From: Anaerolineales bacterium HSG25
GTDB taxonomy: Bacteria; Chloroflexota; Anaerolineae; 4572-78; J111
NCBI GenBank assembly: GCA_030377865.1
Contig: JAUCGA010000057.1
Coordinates: 1-35,487 of the forward strand
Length of the DNA: 35,487 nucleotides
Reading direction: 5' to 3'
Every line of letters starts with the position of its first letter. The first letter of the stretch is position 1. A program made the translations under genes and the position numbers. Shown one piece after another: positions 1 through 7,070 of the stretch. Under the pieces are notes generated by a model. That model was not told the origin of the DNA. It did no database searches and saw only the letters and a program-made list of their open reading frames with translations.

Positions 1-121
1 TGTTCAGTTCTCCATGCTTGTCACGCTACAAGCGTGACCTACACGGCCTCATGTCTGACAAAATTACTGTAGGTGACGCTTGTAGCGTCACGATTATGCT
101 CATATAGATTAGAACTGAACA
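1..121. repeat. Palindromic MITE-like element with 11-bp terminal inverted repeats
   Basis: The first 11 bases, TGTTCAGTTCT, are the exact reverse complement of 111-121. Inside are two further near-palindromes, TCACGCTACAAGCGTGA (about 20-36) and GTGACGCTTGTAGCGTCAC (about 74-92), which are also inverted relative to each other. The whole unit can fold as nested hairpins. There is no coding capacity. The left flank lies outside the window, so a target duplication cannot be checked. Confidence 0.6.
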
Positions 122-125
122 ACCC

Positions 126-198
126 TTCCCTCCCAGCCTCCCCCTGCTAGGGGGAGGAGCCGCTTCCCCCCTAGCAGGGGGGACTGAGGGGGGTAGAG
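126..198. repeat. C-rich/G-rich inverted repeat
   Basis: Two arms built around CCCCCTGCTAGGGGG face each other (about 138-155 and 165-182). Each core is itself palindromic, and the flanks CCCTCCCAGCC and GGACTGAGGGGGG are roughly complementary. This is a small dispersed-repeat type of structure with no ORF. It may form a strong hairpin upstream of galK. Confidence 0.5.
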
Positions 199-275
199 AC
201 TCTGCTCAATTTGGGAGATTTATTTTCTTGGAATTGCCTGGGATAAAACTTTTCTGGAGAACTATAACTGAGACA

Positions 276-300
276 TCACGTTTCACGTTTCACGCTTCAT
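276..300 (+). repeat. Short tandem heptamer upstream of galK
   Basis: Three consecutive 7-bp units TCACGTT, TCACGTT, TCACGCT are followed by TCAT and end a few bases before the galK ATG. No clear Shine-Dalgarno lies between the repeat and the start codon. Confidence 0.55.
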
Positions 301-304
301 TCTA

Positions 305-1507
305 ATGACCCTACAACAAACAACAAGCACTGTATTTCAAGAAAAATTCGGCTCACCGGCGACCCACTTCTTTCGAGCGCCGGGTCGAGTCAACCTTATC
401 GGTGAACATACCGACTATAACGATGGCTTCGTCCTGCCCTGTGCCATCAATTACGAAACAGTCATCGCTATCCGACCCCGTACCGACAGTTTGGTGACTC
501 TGGTTGCGGCTGATTATGATAACCAGACCAGCCAATTTGACCTGACCGCCGACATCAAGCCAGACCCGCGAGCCAGATGGAGTGACTATATTCGGGGCGT
601 AGTCTCAGTTCTGCAACAGCAGGGGCATGCCCTTACAGGATTCGATCTGGTCGTGTCGGGCAACGTGCCGCATGGAGCCGGACTCAGTTCGTCAGCTTCA
701 TTAGAAGTGGTGGTCGGCACAGCCTTGTCAGAGCTGAACCAACTTGGCTTGGACGGCAAACAGGTCGCCCTGATTGGACAACAGGCCGAAAACGAGTTTG
801 TCGGCATGCGCTGTGGCATCATGGATCAGTTTATCTCGGCCTTGGGTCAGGCTGACCATGCCCTCCTGATTGACTGTCGTGACCTCAGTTATCAGTCCGT
901 CTCCATGCCGTTAGGGACGAGTCTGGTCATCGTCAACAGCCACGCCAAACGAGGCGAGCTAGGCAGTCTGGTTGACAGTGAGTACAACGTCCGGCGGGAG
1001 CAGTGCGAGGCCGCGGCCCAGTTCTTTGGTGTTCCGGCGCTACGAGATGTCACCTTGGCTGAGTTTGAGCAGAGGCAGGCCGAGCTTGACCCGCTCATCG
1101 CCCGTCGTGCCCGTCATGTCATCAGCGAAAATGAGCGCACCGTCACCGCCACCACCGCCTTGGCCCAGGGCAATATTCAGCACATGGGTCGTCTCATGGC
1201 CGAATCACACGCCTCCATGCGGGACGATTTTGAGATTACCGTACCGCCCGTCGACACCTTGGTCGAGATTATCAAGACCGTAATTGGCGAAAACGGCGGA
1301 GTTCGCATGACCGGCGGCGGGTTTGGTGGTTGTGTCGTCTCCCTCGTGCCGAGCGAGGCCGTCTCGGAAGTGGTGCAACAAGTTGAGAAACAGTATCCGA
1401 CTCAAACCAACCTGACCCCGACTATTTACGTCTGCCACGCCTCGGCTGGAGCGGGTGAGCTTCAATTGCATGACCTGTCTGAGGTGCATTATAAAGGAAG
1501 TATTTAG
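305..1507 (+). CDS. galK: Galactokinase
   Basis: Phosphorylates alpha-D-galactose to galactose-1-phosphate with ATP, the first committed step of the Leloir pathway; cytoplasmic. The 400-residue protein has the usual length. It shows the galactokinase signature [13 protein letters not shown] (27-39), the GHMP kinase ATP loop [13 protein letters not shown] (122-134), the catalytic-base region GIMDQF (Asp174), and the C-terminal GHMP motif MTGGGFGG (about 338-345). No other Leloir gene (galT, galE) is next to it. The leader is made of repeats and no strong ribosome site is visible, so the exact start rests on family alignment. It is the only long plus-strand gene in the left part of the window. 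Confidence 0.97.
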   Translation: MTLQQTTSTVFQEKFGSPATHFFRAPGRVNLIGEHTDYNDGFVLPCAINYETVIAIRPRTDSLVTLVAADYDNQTSQFDLTADIKPDPRARWSDYIRGVVSVLQQQGHALTGFDLVVSGNVPHGAGLSSSASLEVVVGTALSELNQLGLDGKQVALIGQQAENEFVGMRCGIMDQFISALGQADHALLIDCRDLSYQSVSMPLGTSLVIVNSHAKRGELGSLVDSEYNVRREQCEAAAQFFGVPALRDVTLAEFEQRQAELDPLIARRARHVISENERTVTATTALAQGNIQHMGRLMAESHASMRDDFEITVPPVDTLVEIIKTVIGENGGVRMTGGGFGGCVVSLVPSEAVSEVVQQVEKQYPTQTNLTPTIYVCHASAGAGELQLHDLSEVHYKGSI

Positions 1508-1893
1508 AATGATAACAAAAAATGATGAAGGGTAAACGGAGAGAGGCAGGCCGCTCTTTGATGTTGCGAAGTGTAATGCTCTTCAAACGGCAACAGTTGT
1601 TTCGTTTTATTGAGTTTAGAATCGTGAGGAAGGCGTTCTTTGATTTTGGTGGCGACATCCTGACATGTAGTTTTTCGAATATAGCCTAACATGGCGCTAT
1701 GGGAAGATTTAGAGCTATAACGGCAATCGAGAAATCGTTCAATACCATTAGTGATGTATTCATTACATAGGGTTTTACGATTGGCTTCAACAAGCTTGCA
1801 CTCTATACCGAAATAAGATTGTTTATATAATTGATTGCGAAAACAACAATCAATCGTCGGTGATTTACCTTGTTTGAGTATCACTTGACACAT
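1504..1893 (-). CDS. Hypothetical protein, possible truncated nuclease-like remnant
   Basis: I do not recognise a named family. The 129-residue reading frame overlaps the galK stop by four bases. Its central part ([14 protein letters not shown], then [10 protein letters not shown] and SAMLGYI) resembles the general look of PD-(D/E)XK nuclease-like proteins, where an E-x-K pair follows a beta strand, but no complete active site is seen. It lacks a good ribosome binding site and ends in a low-complexity tail. It could be a fragment of a larger gene or non-coding. Confidence 0.3.
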   Translation of the reverse strand: MCQVILKQGKSPTIDCCFRNQLYKQSYFGIECKLVEANRKTLCNEYITNGIERFLDCRYSSKSSHSAMLGYIRKTTCQDVATKIKERLPHDSKLNKTKQLLPFEEHYTSQHQRAACLSPFTLHHFLLSF

Positions 1894-1908
1894 CTATGGC
1901 TTTTTGTA

Positions 1909-1925
1909 ACCGATTTTTAATCGGT
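1909..1925. repeat. Short hairpin
   Basis: ACCGATTTTTAATCGGT is a 7-bp perfect inverted repeat with a 3-base loop. It lies just upstream of the hypothetical minus-strand ORF and downstream of the DUF711 terminator. Confidence 0.4.
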
Positions 1926-1965
1926 CAGTATTGCGGTATTGTTGAAATAGTTGTTCGTGGTTTGT

Positions 1966-2004
1966 AACAAAAAGAGGGGTTCAATCGTTAAGATTGAACC
2001 CCTC
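1966..2004 (-). terminator. Rho-independent terminator of the DUF711 gene
   Basis: A 13-bp perfect stem, GAGGGGTTCAATC paired with GATTGAACCCCTC around a 5-base loop, is followed on the minus strand by a run of five T. It begins about 10 bases after the DUF711 stop codon. Confidence 0.9.
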
Positions 2005-2014
2005 TGCGTTGTAT

Positions 2015-3253
2015 CTAATACCCACTTTTATGTGGAACCATGCTAAGGAACGAGCTTTTGTCGATGAGGGATCTTGCGCCCATATTTTTGATGGGCATGA
2101 CTTGGCTGTTGGCGAAAAACTCAAAGTCAATTTCGACCTTGTCGCCTGCTTTTAAGCCGGGGATGGGCATGAGCCGAGCGGTGAGGGGTTTGTTGAGGGT
2201 GACGGCTAACGCGGCCATGTCTAAAAAGAGGGCGGCCATGTCGTCAGGAGAGGTATCGCCGGGGATGGGAACGGTGTCTAGTCCGGTGCCACACACGGCA
2301 GAATAAAGAAGCAGGTCGTTGACGGAGAGATTACCGTCGATGACCCGTTGAGCCAATACGCTATCTTCTAGAATCGGTAACATAACGCCCGAAAAACCGG
2401 TGTGGGGAATCTCGGCCTGTTTGATGCAACTGGTCAAAAAGGCGGTGGTGAACACGGTGCCATGTCCACCAAAGGAATCCAGCCCCAGTTTTTCCATTGT
2501 TGCGGCAATGCTAACTTCGTCGTTAGGGTATGGAGCAAGAGAGAAGTCTAGCCCCTCAAACCGAATCTGGTGATCATCAACAAGTTCATCAACAATTTCT
2601 AAGATATGGAGAGAGGTTCCTTCAATTACAGCGATGAGTCGCCGTCGAGCTTCGTTGAGAGAGCGGACATTTTCGACGGTGTTAAGTGCTACATCAGCCG
2701 CTTCGGTGGCGATGGCAAACGAGTATCGCCCACCGTCATGATAGGCCGCGGGGAAAAAGGGAACGTTCGGTGGTACATTTGCCAAGGCGGCCAAACGCAG
2801 ATTGCCAAACCCTTGCGGTGTTGATTGCGCCACTTTATGAACTGTTTTAGCAAATGCTTGCGCCGCGGCCAAGTTAATGCCACTATTATTATCGGCGAAT
2901 AATACTCCCGAAAAAATGCGCTCTGTCTCCATAATCAGTCTGGGTAAGGCATAGATTGACATCAACAAAGCTAAGGGAGTGGTGGCAACGACTGGGCCAA
3001 TTGAAACAAAGTCGATATTATGTTTGGTAGCTAAATATTCGAGCCGTTGGGCGTATTCGATTAAAACGCTAACATCTGGGTCACCAATAACATCCATAAA
3101 CGGTGGGGTAGCAAGACGCACCGTTTGCACTTCAAATCCGCTTTTATTTAGGCGTAACCGTGCATCAGCCAAAAAACGACTTACGCCGGCAATCGTTCCT
3201 TCATCAAAAGGCCAATTTAAGGGGGTAAATACAGTGATTGAGCGAATTTTCAT
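2015..3253 (-). CDS. DUF711 (UPF0210/PFL-like) family protein
   Basis: The 412-residue protein fits the DUF711/UPF0210 family. The N-terminus MKIRSITVFTPL, the SIGPVVATTPLALL region and the SFGGHGTVFTTAFLTSCIK segment are typical. The family has a glycyl-radical-enzyme-like (PFL-like) fold but no established reaction, and no function is claimed. It is usually a soluble cytoplasmic protein found alone or with a small ACT-domain partner; no ACT gene is adjacent here. The gene is monocistronic, closed by a strong terminator. The stretch upstream contains no convincing Shine-Dalgarno. Confidence 0.9.
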   Translation of the reverse strand: MKIRSITVFTPLNWPFDEGTIAGVSRFLADARLRLNKSGFEVQTVRLATPPFMDVIGDPDVSVLIEYAQRLEYLATKHNIDFVSIGPVVATTPLALLMSIYALPRLIMETERIFSGVLFADNNSGINLAAAQAFAKTVHKVAQSTPQGFGNLRLAALANVPPNVPFFPAAYHDGGRYSFAIATEAADVALNTVENVRSLNEARRRLIAVIEGTSLHILEIVDELVDDHQIRFEGLDFSLAPYPNDEVSIAATMEKLGLDSFGGHGTVFTTAFLTSCIKQAEIPHTGFSGVMLPILEDSVLAQRVIDGNLSVNDLLLYSAVCGTGLDTVPIPGDTSPDDMAALFLDMAALAVTLNKPLTARLMPIPGLKAGDKVEIDFEFFANSQVMPIKNMGARSLIDKSSFLSMVPHKSGY

Positions 3254-3617
3254 GGGAAGCCCCTGTTTATATCGAAATTGATAGTGTCAGGTCTATTTTG
3301 ATTTTAACTTAATGAAAAGACCTGCCTATTCATTATTCACGACTTCCGACTCATTGTCAATATCATTAGCCCGCCCTGCAAGAAGCAGGGGGTCAGACGC
3401 GCCTGATAAGTAGGCGAGCATAAATTCTGTTTGATATTAAAAAGTAACAGGTTTATGGCGCGTCGGCTGACTAGCCGACCCGTCAGCTAGGAACGAGTCC
3501 TACATACAGTGTTAATTAAGTCTTGTGAGCTTTCGTTCCAAACGCCTCCGAGTCCTCCAATGTGTGATTTTTTCTTGGAGGTCTTGTCTTAAAAACCCGC
3601 ACAACTTACACTAATTT
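3254..3617. other. Intergenic region with short hairpins, no gene
   Basis: Three small inverted repeats are visible: CCCTGC-aagaa-GCAGGG (3374-3390), GTCGGCT-gact-AGCCGAC (3462-3479) and CCTCCAA/TTGGAGG (3554-3581). The last may close the folK transcript, but it has no T run on the minus strand. I see no coding region. Confidence 0.5.
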
Positions 3618-4115
3618 TTAGAAATGAAACCGAATTTCCATTTGATGCATGATCCCGTCCGTTGTGGGTAGAGCGGCATACAGTGTCTGCATCGTTTTTT
3701 TGAGTTGGGGATGTTGCAGGTCTGGAGCGATCTCGAGCAGAGGGGCTAAGACAAAGGCTCGTTCGGTTAAACGGGGATGGGGTATTTGCAGGATTGGGGT
3801 CTCTAGCATCAACTGGTCGTAAAATAGAATATCTAGGTCAATTTTACGAGGGCCATAACGAATGGTTTTTTGACGGCCAATTGTTGTCTCTAGGGTTTTG
3901 AGATAGGTTAACAACTCATCGGGCGTAAGGGTGGTTTGAGCGGCCAGCACCATGTTCAAAAAGTTGGGCTGATTGGTTACATAAACAGGTGCGGTCTCGT
4001 ACACCGATGAGGTGGCGGTGACAGTTACCATAGGAGCAAGTGCGGTAATGGCTTGGCGTAAATTGGCTAAACGGTTGCCCATGTTTGTGCCTAAAGCTAG
4101 ATATATATTTGCCAT
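3618..4115 (-). CDS. folK: 2-amino-4-hydroxy-6-hydroxymethyldihydropteridine pyrophosphokinase
   Basis: Transfers pyrophosphate from ATP to 6-hydroxymethyl-7,8-dihydropterin in folate biosynthesis. At 165 residues it is a standard monofunctional HPPK. It starts with IYLALGTNMGNRLANL and carries the HPPK signature RYGPRKIDLDILFYD (86-100), including the two Mg-binding aspartates, followed by IPHPRLTERAFVLAPL. Its ATG lies 3 bases after the stop of the upstream selenoprotein-like gene, and its ribosome site (AGGTAG) is inside the end of that gene, so the two are probably translationally coupled. No other folate gene is in the window. Confidence 0.96.
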   Translation of the reverse strand: MANIYLALGTNMGNRLANLRQAITALAPMVTVTATSSVYETAPVYVTNQPNFLNMVLAAQTTLTPDELLTYLKTLETTIGRQKTIRYGPRKIDLDILFYDQLMLETPILQIPHPRLTERAFVLAPLLEIAPDLQHPQLKKTMQTLYAALPTTDGIMHQMEIRFHF

Positions 4116-4118
4116 CGG

Positions 4119-4469
4119 CTACCTGACATCCTCAAAAAACTGTTGGTACATGGTTTCGTTATAACCCACCACAAAGGTATCACCCACCCGCAGAGTGGGG
4201 GCGCGCAAATTTCCACTGCGTCCCATAACCTGTTTCAGAATATCATCCTTATGTTCCGCCGTAGGGGCATAGCTGTTGTATTTGCGTCCTTTGGCAATCA
4301 AGATGTGATTGGCCGCTTCGAGGAGTATCCATGCTTCGTCGGCATTGATACGGGTTTTGCGGGCATCGACCCGCGTGTTAATACTCATCTGCTGTCCCTC
4401 AAGAGCCTCTTGAGTCTTTTTGCAGGATGTTCAGGAGTTACGTAAGTAAGCCCAGTCGATAATGGTCAT
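4119..4469 (-). CDS. ArsC/thioredoxin-fold family selenoprotein (in-frame TGA read as selenocysteine)
   Basis: A small redox protein of the thioredoxin-fold ArsC-related type often annotated as ArsC family (seleno)protein; its substrate is unknown. Standard translation sees only 89 residues from an internal ATG at 4388. Reading upstream in the same frame, through TGA at 4433-4431, gives 116 residues starting at ATG 4469 with a Shine-Dalgarno AAGGA 8 bases before it. The extended N-terminus is MTIIDWAYLRNSU-TSCKKTQ, so the TGA falls exactly on the first redox position of a U-x-x-C motif (U13, C16). The family core follows: VDARKTRI, ILIAKGRKYN, MGRSGNLRAPTLRVGDTFVVGYNE. A SECIS-like hairpin follows the UGA. 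Alternative: TGA is a real stop and a truncated form starts at 4388. The motif position makes selenocysteine more likely. Confidence 0.85.
4389..4425 (-). promoter_or_regulatory. Bacterial SECIS-like stem-loop inside the coding sequence
   Basis: Right after the TGA on the minus strand, CTCAAGA-GGC-TCTTGAG forms a perfect 7-bp stem (4398-4414), with an outer CTGC/GCAG helix (4422-4425 with 4389-4392). The apical loop begins 23 bases after the UGA and its first base is G. This agrees with the known bacterial SECIS rules (apical loop about 16-37 nt downstream, small loop, G among its first two bases). Confidence 0.75.
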
Positions 4470-4488
4470 GTTTATTTTCCTTATGTGA

Positions 4489-4714
4489 TTAACATTTTGA
4501 GTTAGTCGCAACTATCAGCATGCCGAGCCTATCACCCACTTGACAACTACCCGACCTATACTGCGCCAAATAAAAACGCCAATCTAAACCTGCCCGCGCA
4601 AGCGCAAGCCATGTTTTGTTGGCGTGAACATACAAATTGTATCGTTTTATTACTTTTAAGTGTAGTGAATCTTTTTGAGTAAACTGCCCCACCCAAGCGG
4701 TTTGTAACCTAGCT
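4489..4714 (-). other. Unassigned sequence between the selenoprotein gene and a decayed tandem copy
   Basis: A minus-strand frame of 93 codons (4489-4770) spans this stretch, but its beginning is only the duplicated leader of the Rpn-type gene. The rest (for example WLALARAGLDWRFYLAQYRSG) matches no family I know. It is probably not a functional gene. No strong promoter for the selenoprotein-folK pair is visible in it. Confidence 0.3.
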
Positions 4715-4834
4715 CCCCATCCGAGAGAGCTACTTGCCATCTGTGGTGGAGGCTTTTTTCTTTGGTGCATGGTGTGTCACCTAAGTTATCAAATTAGGTT
4801 CAATTATATCATTGAACGGGAACGTGGGGTAAAC
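4715..4834 (-). pseudogene. Remnant 5' leader of a lost tandem copy of the Rpn-type gene
   Basis: About 120 bases closely match 5919-6033, the 5' end and leader of the intact gene. Shared blocks include CCCCATCCGAGAG, GGCTTTTTTCTTTGGTGCAT and TATATCATTGAACGGGAACG. The match ends at the stop codon of the intact gene (4834), as expected for tandem units made of gene plus leader. Below 4715 the similarity stops abruptly, so the body of this copy has been deleted. Confidence 0.75.
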
Positions 4835-5907
4835 TATTCAACAAATTTGTCTTTTTGTCTCGTTGACCCATCATCATTCGGTAATTGGTCGGCGACAAAC
4901 TGCTCAAACAGGTCAACCGACTCGATGGTGACGGCTTTTTTGAGCAAGGTTTTCAGCAAAGGCAGTTTATCCAATCGTTTAATCGTCTTGACCAGCAGTT
5001 TTGGTAGCTTCCCAAAGCGAATCATCAATACTTCGATAACATCTTCGCGGGCGATTTCTAATATTTTTTGTTCGCTTTCCAAGACCTTCTGTTTGCTTTC
5101 CAAGAGCTTTTGTTCGTTTTCTTTGGTGATCTCCTGAACCTTTTCTTCGATCCCTTTACGAACTGCGTATAATACATACCCCATCCGTTGTTCCTCCTCA
5201 AACTGTACTAATGCTTCATTAAATTGTGCTTCCAACCCTTTCGGCAAAGCCATCATCCACTCGATATACAGATATAGCGAAATAATCTGCTCTCGGTCAT
5301 AACCGCGCTCATACAACATGCGGGTCAGCCGCCATCTGAGGTTATACCGAGTTTGGTGTTGATGTTTGGTGGCTTTGGTGTGTCGATGCGCCAACACCAC
5401 AATCGCAAACGGGTTGTCACTTTGCTCTAGCTCATCAATATTATAGTCCATCAGTTTCACCGATGGAAATTTAAATTGACTTTCACAGCCCCATAGCTCC
5501 CGTTTGAATGTAGAGGGTTGCCATGTTTTGCTTTCGTCGCCATAAATCGCCAAGGTGGCAACGGGGTGATTATAACGGTCATACAGCCGATAGTTGTAAT
5601 GGTACATCCGCTTGGCAAATTCGGTTTCATGTTGGCTCTGGACATCAATGTGAATCAGAACCCAACTCTCTTCACCCGATTTACGATGGACTCGCACCAA
5701 CTTATCCACATATTGCTCGGTAACGACTGCTTGGCGAGCCGCTTTCTCTAGCTCTTTGTCTAAGAATTCATATCCCTGTCGCCAATCAATATCATTGTAG
5801 ATGTGGGGAAAGAAGAAAGTCAAACATTCGGCCAGATATTCTTCAATCGCTTTTTTCCACGGGCTGTCATATTGGTCATCAGGCTTTTTTTTATTTGTTT
5901 TAGCCAT
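4834..5907 (-). CDS. Rpn/PD-(D/E)XK nuclease family protein with DUF4351-like C-terminus
   Basis: A member of the large Rpn-like group of PD-(D/E)XK proteins (recombination-promoting nuclease/putative transposase), often multicopy in Chloroflexota and cyanobacteria. From the chosen start MAKTNKKKPDDQ (357 residues), the nuclease core spans about 15-200 with VDKLV (Asp68) and the strand LIHIDVQSQ (Asp88, Gln90), then the typical FAKRMYHYNYRLYDRY. Residues 255-300 form a Glu/Lys-rich coiled coil with an imperfect internal repeat (LLESKQKVLESEQKILE). The C-terminus (IRFGKLPKLLVKTIKRL) is DUF4351-like. The open frame extends 24 codons upstream, but that part lies in the duplicated leader. Decayed copies lie on both sides. 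Confidence 0.8.
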   Translation of the reverse strand: MAKTNKKKPDDQYDSPWKKAIEEYLAECLTFFFPHIYNDIDWRQGYEFLDKELEKAARQAVVTEQYVDKLVRVHRKSGEESWVLIHIDVQSQHETEFAKRMYHYNYRLYDRYNHPVATLAIYGDESKTWQPSTFKRELWGCESQFKFPSVKLMDYNIDELEQSDNPFAIVVLAHRHTKATKHQHQTRYNLRWRLTRMLYERGYDREQIISLYLYIEWMMALPKGLEAQFNEALVQFEEEQRMGYVLYAVRKGIEEKVQEITKENEQKLLESKQKVLESEQKILEIAREDVIEVLMIRFGKLPKLLVKTIKRLDKLPLLKTLLKKAVTIESVDLFEQFVADQLPNDDGSTRQKDKFVE

Positions 5908-5918
5908 TATCATCGGAT

Positions 5919-6033
5919 CCCCATCCGAGAGCCAACCCCATCCGGCGATGGCTTTTTTCTTTGGTGCATAGTATGCCACCTACGTTATCAAATTAGCTCA
6001 ATTATATCATTGAACGGGAACGTAGGGTAAATT
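5919..6033 (-). repeat. Duplicated leader of the Rpn-type gene (second copy)
   Basis: This is the counterpart of 4715-4834 with scattered substitutions. The repeats lie one gene length apart in direct orientation, which marks an ancient tandem duplication. The sequence probably holds the promoter of the intact gene; CAATTATATCATTG is the conserved AT-rich core. Confidence 0.7.
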
Positions 6034-6470
6034 AGTTGATGGTTTTTCTGCCTGTACCATCAGCATGTTATCATCATCGGCGGTTGGTCGGCGACAAACT
6101 GCTCAAACAGATCAATCGACTCGATGGTAACGACTCTAGCTCATCGACATTATAATCAAACAACAAAAGTTTGTCGATTCATTCATGACCTGACATGCTG
6201 ACAAAATCAAAAGCATTTTTTGATAGGATTGATAAGACTAACAGGATTACAAGTGAAAAAAATCCTGTTAATCCTGTCAGATATTGTTTTAATCATGTTG
6301 AAATGATAAACTTCTGAAACAATTTGGCATAGGGAAATTCAAAACCAGTTTTACAGCCCCACACTATTCGGTTAATATGTTTTTTGGCCTCGCTTTTTTC
6401 TCCCATGCCTATAAACCACCAAAGTGGTGATGGATGATTTTATCTGACAGTTTCATTATCAATGCTGAAC
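6034..6470 (-). pseudogene. Decayed and deleted tandem copy of the Rpn-type gene
   Basis: 6082-6132 is nearly identical to the 3' part of the intact gene (4880-4931; shared GGTCGGCGACAAACTGCTCA). The sequence then jumps, at CTCTAGCTCATCGACATTAT, to a position matching about 5425 of the intact gene, so roughly 500 bases are deleted. Similarity resumes after an inserted MITE (6164-6316) at GGGAAATTCAAAACC...ACAGCCCCA (matching about 5465-5495) and fades near 6470 (CCATAAATCGCCAAGGTGGC in the parent, CCTATAAACCACCAAAGTGG here). There is no open frame. Confidence 0.8.
6158..6322. mobile_element. MITE family A, copy 1, with 6-bp target duplication
   Basis: The 153-bp element (6164-6316) starts CAAAAGTTTGTC and ends with the complement of CAGAAGTTTATC. 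The terminal inverted repeats extend about 24 bases with a few mismatches. It is flanked by AAACAA on both sides (6158-6163, 6317-6322). Removing the element plus one AAACAA restores the alignment to the intact Rpn-type gene. The interior has inverted AATCCTGTTAATCCTGTC-type segments and no ORF. The second copy is at 33036-33187. Confidence 0.85.
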
Positions 6471-6575
6471 CACCGATTACGATAAAATGAACAGGGTAAC
6501 TATTTTTCAGGCGATTTTTAAGTTGATAATTCCCTATTTTAGCTAATTTCAAAATTTATTTTGTGTCAGCTAAAT

Positions 6576-6609
6576 TTGCGAAAAGAACACTTGTTCTATA
6601 TAATAGAAC
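6576..6609 (+). promoter_or_regulatory. Promoter with overlapping palindromic operators for the TfoX-domain gene
   Basis: A -35 box TTGCGA (6576-6581) and a perfect -10 TATAAT (6599-6604) are separated by 17 bases. Two palindromes overlap them: AGAACACTTGTTCT (6584-6597) in the spacer and GTTCTATATAATAGAAC (6593-6609) across the -10. GAAC-N4-GTTC matches the core of Gram-positive-type LexA boxes, so SOS control is possible. This is an inference from the motif only. Confidence 0.6.
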
Positions 6610-6650
6610 AGTCTTTAATCATCATTACTTAGCGATATGGGGGAGGTAAC

Positions 6651-6926
6651 ATGATTGTCGAAAGAACCGAATTATCAACTTTAGTTAACATTGGTACAAC
6701 CATCGAGAAGCGTCTCAATGGCATCGGTATTTATAGCCGAGAGGAGTTAGAAAGGGTGGGCGTTGTAGAAGCATGGCGTAAAATCCGTCACCGCTACCCA
6801 AAGCAAAACCTATCTGCTCGATACTATCTATTTTCGATGCAGGGCGCATTAATTGATGCGCGGCGAACTCAACTGCCTCCTCACATCCGCAACCAACTAA
6901 AAACAGTGGTGCATGCCTATAATTAG
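6651..6926 (+). CDS. TfoX/Sxy C-terminal-domain protein
   Basis: The 91-residue protein corresponds to the stand-alone C-terminal domain of TfoX/Sxy. It has a helix-hairpin-helix-like start (LSTLVNIGTTIEKRLNGIGI), EELERVGVVEAW, the YLFSMQGALIDARRTQLPPHIR segment and a short tail. In proteobacteria TfoX activates competence genes with CRP. The isolated domain has no proven role and may bind DNA or a partner. A very strong Shine-Dalgarno (GGGGGAGGT) precedes the ATG by 4 bases. The promoter contains LexA-like palindromes. Downstream are hairpins and a shared terminator with ftsH, which converges on it. Confidence 0.85.
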   Translation: MIVERTELSTLVNIGTTIEKRLNGIGIYSREELERVGVVEAWRKIRHRYPKQNLSARYYLFSMQGALIDARRTQLPPHIRNQLKTVVHAYN

Positions 6927-6956
6927 GTAGTTTTCAGAACTAACTTGTTAAAAACA

Positions 6957-7005
6957 GGAGTGTCAAAATTATATTTTGACAGCAAGAATGGAATTCTTGC
7001 ACTCC
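6957..7005. repeat. Compact cruciform (three-way junction) repeat
   Basis: Outer arms GGAGTG (6957-6962) and CACTCC (7000-7005) enclose two perfect hairpins: TGTCAAAAT-tat-ATTTTGACA (6961-6981) and GCAAGAAT-gga-ATTCTTGC (6982-7000). The arrangement is symmetric and follows the stop codon of the TfoX-domain gene by about 30 bases. Confidence 0.65.
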
Positions 7006-7070
7006 GAGAACTTAGAAATGAAGGTTACTTAAACGCTCATGTTATGGGAGTGATTTAACTAATATAACTA

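Noticed and set aside
972..1283. Overlapping open frames inside galK and other GC-richer genes
   Set aside because: They are codon-position shadows of well-supported genes.
4119..4388. Short 89-residue gene starting at ATG 4388
   Set aside because: It lacks the family's N-terminal redox motif, which is present upstream in frame across the TGA; the longer selenocysteine reading is preferred.
5908..5979. Longer N-terminus of the Rpn-type protein (24 extra codons)
   Set aside because: These codons lie in the leader that is duplicated at 4715-4834 and do not resemble the family N-terminus; MAKTNKKK is the better start.
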